This document shows positions 1-7,647 of a DNA stretch of 14,699 bases, in pieces (position 1 is the stretch's first letter; every line of letters begins with the position of its first letter). The notes beneath the pieces are model-generated. The model made no database searches. It had not been told where the DNA came from and saw only the letters and a program-made list of their open reading frames with translations. The stretch comes from Nitriliruptoraceae bacterium (GTDB lineage: Bacteria; Actinomycetota; Nitriliruptoria; Nitriliruptorales; Nitriliruptoraceae), in NCBI GenBank assembly GCA_003554005.1, contig PWEU01000254.1, positions 1 through 14,699 on the forward strand, given 5' to 3'. The translations under genes were made by a program, and so were the position numbers.

Positions 1-41
1 CCCGCCACGCTACCCGCCGCTCCACGGGGCCGGTCGGTCCG

Positions 42-47
42 TACCTT
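42..47 (+). promoter_or_regulatory. Candidate -10 box for a leaderless transcript
   Basis: TACCTT fits the actinobacterial TANNNT -10 pattern. It ends 7 bases before the GTG at 55, so transcription would begin at or next to that codon. No Shine-Dalgarno sequence precedes the GTG, which fits a leaderless mRNA. No convincing -35 box is seen. This is inference from spacing only. Confidence 0.35.
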
Positions 48-54
48 GGGCATC

Positions 55-1611
55 GTGAAGCTCTCGGTGAGGACCTGCGCAGCCTGCGAGGCGACGTGGT
101 CGCAACGCGGAGCCGTCTGGTGCGCCCGCTGCGGAGCACGGCTGGTCGCGCCGCCGCGAGGGTCCTCGTCGCCACCGGGGCGGCTGCGACGGTGGACGGC
201 CCCGCTCACCGCCGCGCTCGGGGTCGCCCTCGCGCTCGGCGTCATCGCCACCGTCGGGACCGGGGAGGGCCCCGGTGCCGCCCTCGAGGCGGTGCTCGCC
301 CGCCCGGGTGCCGGCGAGGTGGAGCTGTCCCCACCGGCCTCGCGGCCACCGACCGAGCCGGGCAGCGCCCTGCTGTCCCTGGCGGACCCACCATCTGACG
401 CCCCGTGGCTGACCGAGGACGGCGAGCCCTGGCACGGTGACATCACGCTGGATCCCGGCGGCGGCACCACCGCCCTCGATCGGCCCGCGGCCCCGGAGGC
501 GCTCGGCGAGGACGCTGGATGGCGGATCGACCTGGGCAGCGACGCGGTCGCGGCGCTGCCGGGCCCGGAGCGGGTCGTGGTGGCCACCGAGGGCGGCGCC
601 ATCGTGGCGCTGGACCCCGCCGTCGGGGCGCCGGACTGGGAGGTCCACCTCGACGCACCCGTCGTCGACCTCGTCCCGCTCGACGGCGCCGTGCTGGCCC
701 AGCTGGCCGACGGCCGGGCCGCGGTCGTGGAGGTCACCGACGGCCGGCTGCGGTGGCAGCACACCCCGACCGGTTTCAGCGACCGGGTCCAGGCGATCGG
801 CGCGACCGGTCGTGCGGCGCTGCTGGTCACGGGCACCCCCGAGGGGCCCGAGCTGTCGGCCCGGGACGCCGAGGACGGCCGCTCCCGTTGGACGCAGCCG
901 CTCACCGGCGGGTGGCTCAGCAGCGGCACCCAGGCGCTGGCGGCCCCCCTCGGCGTCGTGGACGGCGCGCTCGTCCGGTTCCGGCTCGACACCGGTGACC
1001 GTCGCTGGGACCTCGACCTCCAACCGGGTGAGGACCTCGTGGAGGCGGTGGGTGACCTGGTCCTGGTGGGCGGCCCCCAGGGCTACCGCTGGGTGGATCT
1101 CGAGCAGGGCGAGGTGCGGTTCCTGAGCAGCCGCGTGCTCAGCACCTGGCTGGCCCTGCCCGACGGCGCGATGGCGCTGGCCGGCGGCGGCAGCCGGTCC
1201 CTGCTCCTGGTCATCGAGCCCGACGGCACCGAACGCTGGCGCCGGCAGCTGCCGGGCGGTAGCGGCGCGGGCTGCTGTGTCCACCTCACCCGGGTCAGCG
1301 GCGATCTGCTGCTGGTCAGCGACCGTCGAGCCAGTCCCGCGGTGGAGGTGCTCGACGTGAGCGATGGCGGGGTCAGGGCCGACCTCACCGCCCTGGATGA
1401 CGCCGAGGGCCGCCGCGTGATCGGGGCGACGGAGCAGGTCGCCGTCGTCGCCGGGGCATCCGGCGCCATCGGCTTCGACCTCGACACCCTGACACCGAGG
1501 TGGCGCAGCGCCCAGCAGCTCGAGCCCGTGACGTCCGCGCCGCTGCTGTTGCGCACCCGGACCCTCGGCCCCGGAACGGGGGCCGCACCCGGCCTGGTCG
1601 CCCCCGACTGA
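55..1611 (+). CDS. Zinc-ribbon, membrane-anchored PQQ-like beta-propeller protein
   Basis: Predicted 518-residue protein. Residues 8-26 form a small zinc ribbon with paired cysteines (C8/C11 and C23/C26, the second pair in CARCG). A basic stretch (RLRRW) and one hydrophobic helix at about 50-68 follow. A low-complexity linker leads to a long C-terminal region, about 155-500. It repeats the pattern 'value-D-x-x-x-G-x-x-x-W' (DPAVGAPDWEV, VTDGRLRWQ, AEDGRSRWTQ, LDTGDRRWDL, PDGTERWRR). This is typical of PQQ-type/BamB-like beta-propellers, which more often serve as scaffolds or sensors than as quinone enzymes. The likely topology is a cytoplasmic zinc ribbon and an extracellular propeller. I chose the GTG at 55, set by the -10 box at 42-47; a TTG at 46 is the alternative and adds three residues. 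Substrate or partner is unknown. A weak hairpin follows the stop. Confidence 0.8.
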   Translation: MKLSVRTCAACEATWSQRGAVWCARCGARLVAPPRGSSSPPGRLRRWTAPLTAALGVALALGVIATVGTGEGPGAALEAVLARPGAGEVELSPPASRPPTEPGSALLSLADPPSDAPWLTEDGEPWHGDITLDPGGGTTALDRPAAPEALGEDAGWRIDLGSDAVAALPGPERVVVATEGGAIVALDPAVGAPDWEVHLDAPVVDLVPLDGAVLAQLADGRAAVVEVTDGRLRWQHTPTGFSDRVQAIGATGRAALLVTGTPEGPELSARDAEDGRSRWTQPLTGGWLSSGTQALAAPLGVVDGALVRFRLDTGDRRWDLDLQPGEDLVEAVGDLVLVGGPQGYRWVDLEQGEVRFLSSRVLSTWLALPDGAMALAGGGSRSLLLVIEPDGTERWRRQLPGGSGAGCCVHLTRVSGDLLLVSDRRASPAVEVLDVSDGGVRADLTALDDAEGRRVIGATEQVAVVAGASGAIGFDLDTLTPRWRSAQQLEPVTSAPLLLRTRTLGPGTGAAPGLVAPD

Positions 1612-1619
1612 CCACGGGC

Positions 1620-1637
1620 GCCGGGCCGACCCCCGGC
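1620..1637 (+). terminator. Weak hairpin after the propeller gene
   Basis: GCCGGG at 1620-1625 pairs with CCCGGC at 1632-1637 around a 6-base loop, 8 bases past the stop codon. There is no T-run. In DNA this GC-rich such a stem can arise by chance, so it is only a possible terminator. Confidence 0.2.
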
Positions 1638-1667
1638 CACGGGCCGTGAACGACCGAACCGATCCCG

Positions 1668-1696
1668 TTCCGATCCCCCAAGCGGCCACGTACGCT
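1668..1696 (+). promoter_or_regulatory. Candidate promoter for the monooxygenase operon
   Basis: TTCCGA (1668-1673) and TACGCT (1691-1696) are separated by 17 bases, fitting a housekeeping-type promoter with an actinobacterial TANNNT -10 box. Transcription would start near 1703, about 66 bases before the GTG start at 1769. The 8-mer CCGATCCC occurs at 1659-1666 and again at 1670-1677, overlapping the -35 region, and could be an operator half-site pair. All of this is by eye. Confidence 0.35.
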
Positions 1697-1754
1697 GTCT
1701 TCGTCCGTCCCACGTCCGCTCCGGCCGTGGCGCACCCACGGACGTCGCCGTGCT

Positions 1755-1760
1755 GGAGGG
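1755..1760 (+). promoter_or_regulatory. Ribosome binding site that sets the monooxygenase start
   Basis: GGAGGG lies 8 bases before the GTG at 1769. It supports this start over the in-frame GTG at 1646, which has no such site and would add 41 residues of low-complexity sequence. Confidence 0.6.
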
Positions 1761-1768
1761 AGCCCACC

Positions 1769-3223
1769 GTGTCGAGATCGACCTTCCCACCGGACCACCT
1801 CGATGTCGAGGCGGTGGTGATCGGCGCGGGTCCCGCCGGGCTGGCCGCCGCCAAGACCCTGGCGGCCCGCGGGGTGAGCTACCGGCAGTTCGAGAAGGGG
1901 TCGATGGTCGGCGGGCTGTGGCGGATCGACAACGACAACGGGGCGGCTGCCGCCTACGAGACCCTGCATCTCAACAGCTCCCGACCCCGCACCGCCTTCC
2001 CCTCCCACCCCATGCCCGAGGACTGGCCCGACTACCCCTCCCACGACCTGGTGGCCAGCTACTTCCAGGATCTGGCCGACCGGTTCGGGTTGACCGAGCG
2101 GATCACCTTCAACGCCGAGGTGGTCGCGGTCGAGCCCCTCGACGGTGACGGCCCGCCCGGCGCCGAGGGCTGGCAGGTGACCACCGCCACCGGCGAGACG
2201 GTGACCACCCGGGCCGTCCTGGTCGCCAACGGCCACCACGGCGTGCCGAGGCTGCCGGAGCTGCCGGGCAGCTTCACCGGCACCTCGTTCCACTCCCACG
2301 ACTACCGCGAGCCGACGGTGTTCGACGGCAAGCGGGTGCTGGTACTGGGGGTGGGCAACTCCGGGATGGACATCGCCTGCGACGCCGCGCCCCTGGCCGA
2401 GCAGGTGCTGCTGTCGACCCGGCACGGCGTCCACGTGATCCCCAAGTACGCCTTCGGCAAGCCCGTCGACCAGCTGTCCTCACCGCTGACGGCACGTCTG
2501 CCCTTCACGGTGGAGCGCGCGCTGTACGAGCTGTTGGTCAGGGCCTCGGTCGGACGCCCCCAGGACCGTGGGCTGCCACGGCCCGATCACCGGTTGCTCG
2601 GGGCGCATCCGACCGTGTCCTCCCAGCTCTACGACCTGGTCGGCCACGGCGACATCGAGGTGGTCGGCGACGTGGAGGCGCTGGAGGGCGACAAGGTCCG
2701 GTTCACGGACGGACGCGTCGAGGCCGTGGACGTGCTGGTCTACGCCACCGGCTACCAGGTCAGCCTGCCCTTCCTCGCGCCGGCGGTGCTGGAGGTCCAG
2801 GACACCCAGCTTCCCCTCTACCACCGGGTGGTCGCGCCCGAGCGGCCCGGCCTCTACCTGCTCGGCTTCATCCAGACCGTCGGGGCCAACATCGCGCTGA
2901 TGGAGCACCAGGCCGAGTGGGTCGGCGACCTGCTGACCGGAGAGGCGGTGCTGCCGAGCGTCGAGGAGATGCGCGACTGGGTCCGTCGGGACCGCCGGGC
3001 CATGGCGCGGCGCTACCTGCGCTCGGAGCGACACACGATGCAGGTCGACTACTGGCGCTACATCCGGGCCATCGAGCAGGAGCGGCAGCGCAAGGGCCAG
3101 GCCGGCCTGCGCATCACCCCCCGGCTCGGCGACGCGGTGGCCGTGACCCGGGGCGTCAGCGGCCGAGCCTCGGCGGCGCTGCGGCTGGTCTCCGAGCGTG
3201 CGGCCGACCGGGTCGGCCGGTGA
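1769..3223 (+). CDS. Flavin-containing monooxygenase / Baeyer-Villiger-type oxygenase
   Basis: Predicted 484-residue cytoplasmic FAD/NADPH oxygenase. An FAD-binding Rossmann motif GAGPAG lies at 19-24. The family fingerprint FxGxxxHxxxY appears as FTGTSFHSHDY at 169-179, followed by RE. An NADPH-binding GVGNSG motif is at 194-199, the LNSSR segment at 69-73, and the conserved ATGY at 326-329. Length is within the usual 450-550 range. Members oxygenate nucleophilic nitrogen or sulfur, or insert oxygen next to a ketone; the motifs here do not decide between these. The basic C-terminal tail (about 410-484) is not conserved in the family as I know it. The stop overlaps the GTG start of the next gene in GTGA, so translation is probably coupled. 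It is the first gene of an oxygenase/SDR/ADH operon. Confidence 0.9.
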   Translation: MSRSTFPPDHLDVEAVVIGAGPAGLAAAKTLAARGVSYRQFEKGSMVGGLWRIDNDNGAAAAYETLHLNSSRPRTAFPSHPMPEDWPDYPSHDLVASYFQDLADRFGLTERITFNAEVVAVEPLDGDGPPGAEGWQVTTATGETVTTRAVLVANGHHGVPRLPELPGSFTGTSFHSHDYREPTVFDGKRVLVLGVGNSGMDIACDAAPLAEQVLLSTRHGVHVIPKYAFGKPVDQLSSPLTARLPFTVERALYELLVRASVGRPQDRGLPRPDHRLLGAHPTVSSQLYDLVGHGDIEVVGDVEALEGDKVRFTDGRVEAVDVLVYATGYQVSLPFLAPAVLEVQDTQLPLYHRVVAPERPGLYLLGFIQTVGANIALMEHQAEWVGDLLTGEAVLPSVEEMRDWVRRDRRAMARRYLRSERHTMQVDYWRYIRAIEQERQRKGQAGLRITPRLGDAVAVTRGVSGRASAALRLVSERAADRVGR

Positions 3224-4275
3224 GCGCGCCCGAGGTGCCGGTACCAGGTGGCGGCACCGCCCCCCACCCCGCCGGGCCGGTGCTGGTGACGGGCGCGAAC
3301 GGCTTCATCGGACGGGCGCTGTCGGCCCACCTCGCCGGCCTCGGGATCGAGGTCCGCGGGGTCGACCTCACCGGTGATCGGACGACGGGGGTCCACCCCG
3401 GGAGCACGACCGAACCGGGCCCCTGGGCCCACCTGCTGGACGGCGTCGACACGGTCGTCCACACCGCCGCGATCGTGTCCAACGTCGTCCCGCTGGCGCG
3501 GATGCGGGCGGTGAACGTCGAGGGCACGGGTGGCGTGCTGGCGGCGGCCCGCTCGGCCGGGGTGCGCCGGTTCGTCCACCTCTCCTCGATCGTGGTCCAC
3601 GGCTTCGACCTACCGCCCTGGGTCGACGAGTCCCGCCCGATGCGCCCCAACGGCGACGCCTACGTGGACACCAAGGTCGCGAGCGAGCGGCTGGTACTGG
3701 CGACCGCTGTCACCGAGGACATCGAGGTGGTCGTCCTGCGACCCGGGGACGTCTACGGACCCGGGTCGCAGCCCTGGGTCGTGCTGCCGCTGACCTACCT
3801 GCGCGCCCGTCAGGCGGTGCTGCCCGCGGGCGGCCGCGGGATCCTCAGCCACGTCCACATCGACAACCTCGTGGACGGCATCACCCGGGCGATCACCACC
3901 CCGGCCGCCGCCGGTGGGGTGTTCCACCTCACCGACGGGCGGGCGACCTCCTGCGCCGAGTACTTCGGTCGGCTAGGCGCCATGGTCGGCACCCGGCCGC
4001 GGCATCTGCCCACCCCGGCCGCGGTCGGCGCCGCGGTCCTCGTCGGCGGTGTGCAACGCCGCTTCGGCCGCCACAACGAGCTCGGCGCCGCCTCGATGCG
4101 GCTGCTGGCCCGTACGGGCAGCTACCGCATCGACCGGGCCCGGGAGGTGCTCGGCTACGAGCCCCGCATCGACCTCGATACCGGGATGGCCGAGGTCGAG
4201 CGGTGGGCCGCCACCGAGGGTCTGCTCGGACCGCGCCGACGCGCCGTCGCCGTCAGCCCCGCGCCGGGGGCGTGA
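3220..4275 (+). CDS. NAD-dependent epimerase/dehydratase, extended SDR family
   Basis: Predicted 351-residue extended short-chain dehydrogenase/reductase. The nucleotide-binding motif TGANGFIG is at 24-31 after a short Pro/Gly-rich leader. D50 at the end of the second strand (RGVDL) suggests NAD preference. HTAA at 81-84, serines at 122-123 (HLSS) and the catalytic pair Y148/K152 (YVDTK) are present, as is the PGDVYGPG segment. The fold is shared by nucleotide-sugar epimerases and by 3-beta-hydroxysteroid or hydroxyketone dehydrogenases. Sitting between an oxygenase and an alcohol dehydrogenase, it is more likely to act on an alcohol/ketone intermediate than on a nucleotide sugar, but that is inference. 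The GTG start overlaps the preceding stop by 4 bases. The stop is 2 bases before the next ATG. Confidence 0.87.
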   Translation: MSAPEVPVPGGGTAPHPAGPVLVTGANGFIGRALSAHLAGLGIEVRGVDLTGDRTTGVHPGSTTEPGPWAHLLDGVDTVVHTAAIVSNVVPLARMRAVNVEGTGGVLAAARSAGVRRFVHLSSIVVHGFDLPPWVDESRPMRPNGDAYVDTKVASERLVLATAVTEDIEVVVLRPGDVYGPGSQPWVVLPLTYLRARQAVLPAGGRGILSHVHIDNLVDGITRAITTPAAAGGVFHLTDGRATSCAEYFGRLGAMVGTRPRHLPTPAAVGAAVLVGGVQRRFGRHNELGAASMRLLARTGSYRIDRAREVLGYEPRIDLDTGMAEVERWAATEGLLGPRRRAVAVSPAPGA

Positions 4276-4277
4276 GG

Positions 4278-5549
4278 ATGCGCGCCGTCGTCGCCGAGAC
4301 CACCGTGCCCCGCTACCTGTGGACGACCACCGCGGGGCGGGTCCGCGCGGACGCGGGGTGGCGCCGCGGCGGGCTGTTCCGGCTGACCGACGACCTACCG
4401 GCTCCCGCACTCCCCGGCCCCCGGTGGGTCCGGCTGCGCACCGAGCTGGCGGGGATCTGCGGCAGCGACGTCGGTCTGGCCCATGCCCGGATCTCGCTGG
4501 TGCTGAGCGCCTTCTACACCGCTTCGCGGGTGGTCCCCGGCCACGAGGTCGTCGCGGTGGTGGACGCGGTCGGCGCGGAGGTCGATGACCTGGCGGTCGG
4601 CGACCGGGGGGCCCTCGATCCGGTGCTGTCCTGCGTGCACCGGGGCTTCGATCCGGTCTGCGGGACCTGCGCCCGCGGCCTTCCCCACGCCTGCGAACGC
4701 TTCGCCCTGCCCGGGGAGACCGGGTGCGCCGCGCCGACCCAGGGCTTCGACGCCGCCGTGGGCGGCGGCTTCGGGCAGGTGCTGGTCGCCCACCGCTCGC
4801 AGTGCCTACCCGTCGGGGACCTGGCCTCCACCCGGGCCGTGCTCACCGAGCCGCTGGCGGTGGCGCTCCATGCGGCGCTCAGGTGGCAGCGCGACGGCGA
4901 CCGGGTGGTGGTCATCGGGCCGGGCACGATCGGGCTGCTGCTGACCGCCGCCCTGCGCCGGCTCCCCCCGGACCTCGATGTAGCGGTGGTCTCACCCGGC
5001 AGCTTCGGCGACGAGCGCGCCCACGCCGTGGGCGCCAGCCGGATCCTGCCGACGGGACCGGCGGCGGTCCATGCGCTGGCCGAGCAGGACGGCGGCCGGG
5101 TGCTCACCGCCAAGCGCACGCCCCTGCCCCTGCTGGAGCGGGGCGTGGACGCGGTGTTCGACTGCGTCGGCTACCCGGACACCATCGACCTCGGCCTCCA
5201 CCTGCTGCGGCCCGGCGGCACGCTCGTGCTGGTCGGTGCCGCCCGCCAGCAGCGCGTCGACTGGTCGCTGGTGTGGAACCGGGAGCTGACCATCCGCGGC
5301 ACGATCAACGGCGGTCCCGAGCCGACGCTGGACGGTCGTCGTTCCGCGGACCACGCCGTCGACTGGCTCGCCGACCCCGCCTTCCCGGTGGACGGGCTCG
5401 TGACCCATCTGGCGCCCCTGGACCGGTGGCAGGACGCCCTGGCGGTGGCCTCGGCCGGCCCCCGCGCTCGGGCGGGCAAGGTGGCGCTCCAGCCCGATCA
5501 CGAGGTGCCGCTGGTCGGTCCGGTCACCGCCCACCGACCCCGGGGCTGA
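4278..5549 (+). CDS. Zinc-dependent alcohol dehydrogenase, MDR superfamily
   Basis: Predicted 423-residue medium-chain dehydrogenase. The catalytic zinc site is visible as C61 (ICGSD), the GHE motif at 88-90 and E191 in EPLAVALH. The cofactor-binding motif GPGTIG is at 214-219. The structural zinc lobe has four cysteines, C119, C128, C131 and C139. The first is 8 residues from the second instead of the usual 2, with GFDPV in between. The N-terminus carries an extra segment (about 10-48) compared with standard 340-350-residue members. Likely role: oxidation or reduction of an alcohol/aldehyde made by the preceding two enzymes. Starts ATG at 4278 or GTG at 4272 are both possible. The 3' end is convergent with recO, with only 10 bases between the stops. 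Confidence 0.88.
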   Translation: MRAVVAETTVPRYLWTTTAGRVRADAGWRRGGLFRLTDDLPAPALPGPRWVRLRTELAGICGSDVGLAHARISLVLSAFYTASRVVPGHEVVAVVDAVGAEVDDLAVGDRGALDPVLSCVHRGFDPVCGTCARGLPHACERFALPGETGCAAPTQGFDAAVGGGFGQVLVAHRSQCLPVGDLASTRAVLTEPLAVALHAALRWQRDGDRVVVIGPGTIGLLLTAALRRLPPDLDVAVVSPGSFGDERAHAVGASRILPTGPAAVHALAEQDGGRVLTAKRTPLPLLERGVDAVFDCVGYPDTIDLGLHLLRPGGTLVLVGAARQQRVDWSLVWNRELTIRGTINGGPEPTLDGRRSADHAVDWLADPAFPVDGLVTHLAPLDRWQDALAVASAGPRARAGKVALQPDHEVPLVGPVTAHRPRG

Positions 5550-5553
5550 CCGC

Positions 5554-5567
5554 GGCCCTTCAGGGCC
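5554..5567. terminator. Small symmetric hairpin between convergent genes
   Basis: GGCCC at 5554-5558 and GGGCC at 5563-5567 pair around TTCA, between the alcohol dehydrogenase stop and the end of recO; the loop includes part of the recO stop codon. It could end transcription from both sides, but the stem is only 5 bp and there is no T-run. Confidence 0.25.
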
Positions 5568-6297
5568 TGGGGACGGCGTCGTAGGCCCGGAAGCGGCGGT
5601 CGAGGTGGTGTTCGGTGAAGGCCCGGGCGTAGGAGGCGGCCGTGGCCCGTGCTGCCGGTTGGTCGCGGGCCAGCCCCGGCAGCGCCGTCCACTCCCCCGG
5701 CCGGGCCAGCAGCGCGACGGCCTCGATCACCGCCCGGTCCACCGCCCGCGTGCCCGTCGGCGCGCAGTCGGCACACAGGGCGCCGCCGGCCTTGACGCTC
5801 AGGAACACGTGCGCACCGGGGGTGCGGCACACCGCACAGGCATCGGTGAAGACGTGGAACCCGACGGCGGAGGCCAGCCGGAGCAGGAACCCGTCCACGA
5901 AGATCGATGGGTCAAAGGGTCCGGCGTCGAGCGCCTGGAGCCCCGACCGCAGGAGCAGGAACACCGCGTGGTCCCGCTCCCCTTCCTGGGCGACGTGGTC
6001 GACGACCTCGGCCATCAGCGACGCCGCAGCGGAGGCGGCGTAGTCGGTGCGGATACGGGCGTGGGGGGCCAGCAGGTCCGCCTGGGTGATGGTGTCGAGG
6101 TTGCGGCCCTCGTAGAGCTGGAGGTCGACGTGGCTGAAGGCCTCCAGGCGCCCCCCGAACCGGCTCCCGGGGCGCCGGACGCCCCGAGCGACCGCGCGGA
6201 CCTTGCCCCGTCCCTGGGTCAGCAGGTGCAGGATGCGGTCGGTCTCGCCGAGCTTGTAGCTCCTCAGCACGATGCCCTGGTCGCGGTAGTTGGCCAT
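5560..6297 (-). CDS. recO: DNA repair protein RecO
   Basis: Predicted 245-residue RecO, the recombination mediator that works with RecR to displace SSB and load RecA at gaps, and that can anneal single strands. The N-terminal OB-fold segment begins MANYRDQGIVLRSYKLGETD, a classic RecO opening, and is followed by the basic stretch GKVRAVARGVRRPGSRFGG (31-49). The central helical domain carries the zinc finger cysteines C154, C157, C175 and C178. Length is normal. It starts at ATG 6297, 40 bases after the SCO1664-family gene stop, so it may be the last gene of that transcript. The upstream stretch has no strong Shine-Dalgarno sequence. The stop faces the alcohol dehydrogenase stop. Confidence 0.95.
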   Translation of the reverse strand: MANYRDQGIVLRSYKLGETDRILHLLTQGRGKVRAVARGVRRPGSRFGGRLEAFSHVDLQLYEGRNLDTITQADLLAPHARIRTDYAASAAASLMAEVVDHVAQEGERDHAVFLLLRSGLQALDAGPFDPSIFVDGFLLRLASAVGFHVFTDACAVCRTPGAHVFLSVKAGGALCADCAPTGTRAVDRAVIEAVALLARPGEWTALPGLARDQPAARATAASYARAFTEHHLDRRFRAYDAVPRP

Positions 6298-6337
6298 CAG
6301 CCGGTGCCCCGGCCACGATCGCGCGGCACGACCGACC

Positions 6338-7132
6338 TCACAGCAGCGGCCAGGGGTAGGGGGGGCGGACGCTCGGGTACGGGAAGGTCCCCCGCTCGAG
6401 GACCGTGACCGCGCGGGACTCCAGGGCGAGGACCTCCTCCTCGGTCAGCAGGGTCGCGAGCCGGGCCGCGAACCCTCCCGCCAGCCCTTCCCGCAACCGG
6501 TCGACATCGGCGAGGAGGCGGGAGGGGACCCTGCCACCGGCCAGCTCCCACGCGACGGTGCGCAGCTTGGGTTCGGTGTGGAAGGTGACCCCGTGGTCGA
6601 TCAACCAGACCCGATCGGGCGGTCCCGGGGCGCACAGGACGTGGCCGGCTTTGCGGTCGGCGTTCTCGATCAGCTCGTCGAAGACCACCATCGCCTCCAG
6701 CTGCGCGACCACCTCGGTGTCGCGCTGCTCCAGCAGCGTGAAGTAGTGCTGCTCGAGGTCGTGGGCGACGTAGCGCTGCAGCGAGCCCACACCGAAGGGG
6801 GCGTCGGTGCGCAGCACCGTGGTGGGGACCTGGTCCCACCCGAGCGCGGTCGAGACCTCGTGGGCCGCGACCTCCCGACGGTGCAGGGTGCCGTCGGGGA
6901 AGTCCCACAGCGGGCGCTCCCCGCGCTGGGGCTTGTAGACGGCCAGGTCCTCCGGCTCCAGGTCGGTGAGCTCGGGCGCGCGACCGAGCGTCTCGGCCAG
7001 CTCGGTCAGCGACCGGGGATCACGGTCGGTCAACCGGACCAGCAGGGTGGCGTTCGAGGCGTCACCGAAGCGTCCGACGACCTCCATCGGGGCCGTTCGG
7101 AGCCGGTCCGCCAGCAAGGTCAGCTCGTCCAC
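6338..7132 (-). CDS. SCO1664-family protein with PI3/4-kinase-like fold
   Basis: Predicted 264-residue protein of the actinobacterial SCO1664 family, related in fold to phosphatidylinositol 3/4-kinases and HipA-like kinases. Visible family features are ASNATLLV (25-32), YKPQRGERPLWDFPDGTL (66-83, with K67 as a candidate nucleotide-contact lysine), a catalytic-loop-like NADRKAGH (157-164, D159) and a metal-binding-like WLIDHG (176-181, D179). Its substrate is not established. From memory of the family, the stretch about 36-62 looks like an insertion between two conserved strands. The GTG start at 7132 follows the DUF3090 stop by 2 bases, so expression is coupled; a longer reading upstream to 7291 would overlap the DUF3090 gene and looks spurious. 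ATG at 7087 is another possible start. Confidence 0.82.
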   Translation of the reverse strand: MDELTLLADRLRTAPMEVVGRFGDASNATLLVRLTDRDPRSLTELAETLGRAPELTDLEPEDLAVYKPQRGERPLWDFPDGTLHRREVAAHEVSTALGWDQVPTTVLRTDAPFGVGSLQRYVAHDLEQHYFTLLEQRDTEVVAQLEAMVVFDELIENADRKAGHVLCAPGPPDRVWLIDHGVTFHTEPKLRTVAWELAGGRVPSRLLADVDRLREGLAGGFAARLATLLTEEEVLALESRAVTVLERGTFPYPSVRPPYPWPLL

Positions 7133-7134
7133 GG

Positions 7135-7647
7135 TCAGCGTGACAGCTTGCCGTGCCCGTTGGTCGCGGGACAGACGTGCCCACCGTCGAGCTCGGTGGG
7201 ACGACCGCACAGCTCGCAGGTCGGACGGCCCTGCTCGACCACCTCCAGGGCGTGGGCGGCGAGCCGGCGCGCCTGGTCGCGGTCGAACCACACCCGCGCC
7301 TCGCGGGGTTCGGGCCCGTCCTCATCGGCCACCAGTTCCGTGAGCTCGAGCAGGAACCGGTCCTGCTCCGGATCGAAGCCGAGCGACAGCTCCCCCACCC
7401 GCCAGCGGCCTTCGAGCGGCACCCGCAGCCCCATCGCGGTCCGGTCCCAGTCGCTGACCGCACCGTCGCCGAGGCGGGCCAGCAGCTGGCCGAGCAGGTC
7501 ACCGATACCGCGGGCCTGCGCCTTCTCCAGCAGGAACTCGATCCGCTGGGCGTCGTCCTCGGCCTGCAGGAAGAAGGTCCGTGCGCCGGGGGTCCCGATG
7601 AACCCCACGGTCACGTGGTGCGGCGTGGCCAGCTCCACGTCCATCAT
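7135..7647 (-). CDS. DUF3090 family protein with C-terminal zinc ribbon
   Basis: Predicted 170-residue protein recognised as DUF3090. The body opens with a DVELATPHHVTVGFIGTPG stretch and continues FFLQAED, then an amphipathic part. It ends in a metal-binding knuckle: C144-x2-C147, H157-x-C159-P, and NGH with H165. Members occur almost only in actinobacteria, next to a histidine phosphatase and the SCO1664 family protein; no biochemical role is established to my knowledge. The ATG at 7647 overlaps the phosphatase stop (ATGA). A second ATG at 7644 is also possible. The three genes are therefore translated from one message. Confidence 0.88.
   Translation of the reverse strand: MMDVELATPHHVTVGFIGTPGARTFFLQAEDDAQRIEFLLEKAQARGIGDLLGQLLARLGDGAVSDWDRTAMGLRVPLEGRWRVGELSLGFDPEQDRFLLELTELVADEDGPEPREARVWFDRDQARRLAAHALEVVEQGRPTCELCGRPTELDGGHVCPATNGHGKLSR

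Noticed and set aside
1646..1768. An N-terminal extension of the monooxygenase starting at GTG 1646
   Set aside because: The extension is low-complexity, contains the candidate promoter, and the GTG at 1769 has a good ribosome binding site and gives a normal family N-terminus.
10..1854. A 614-codon open frame on the minus strand opposite the propeller gene
   Set aside because: Its translation is low-complexity Gly/Arg/Ala/Pro/Gln with no domain, and the plus-strand gene shows clear domains. Long antisense frames are expected at this GC content.
7133..7291. An N-terminal extension of the SCO1664-family protein up to 7291
   Set aside because: It would overlap the zinc-knuckle end of the DUF3090 gene and reads as Arg/Pro-rich sequence; the GTG at 7132 fits the tight operon spacing.
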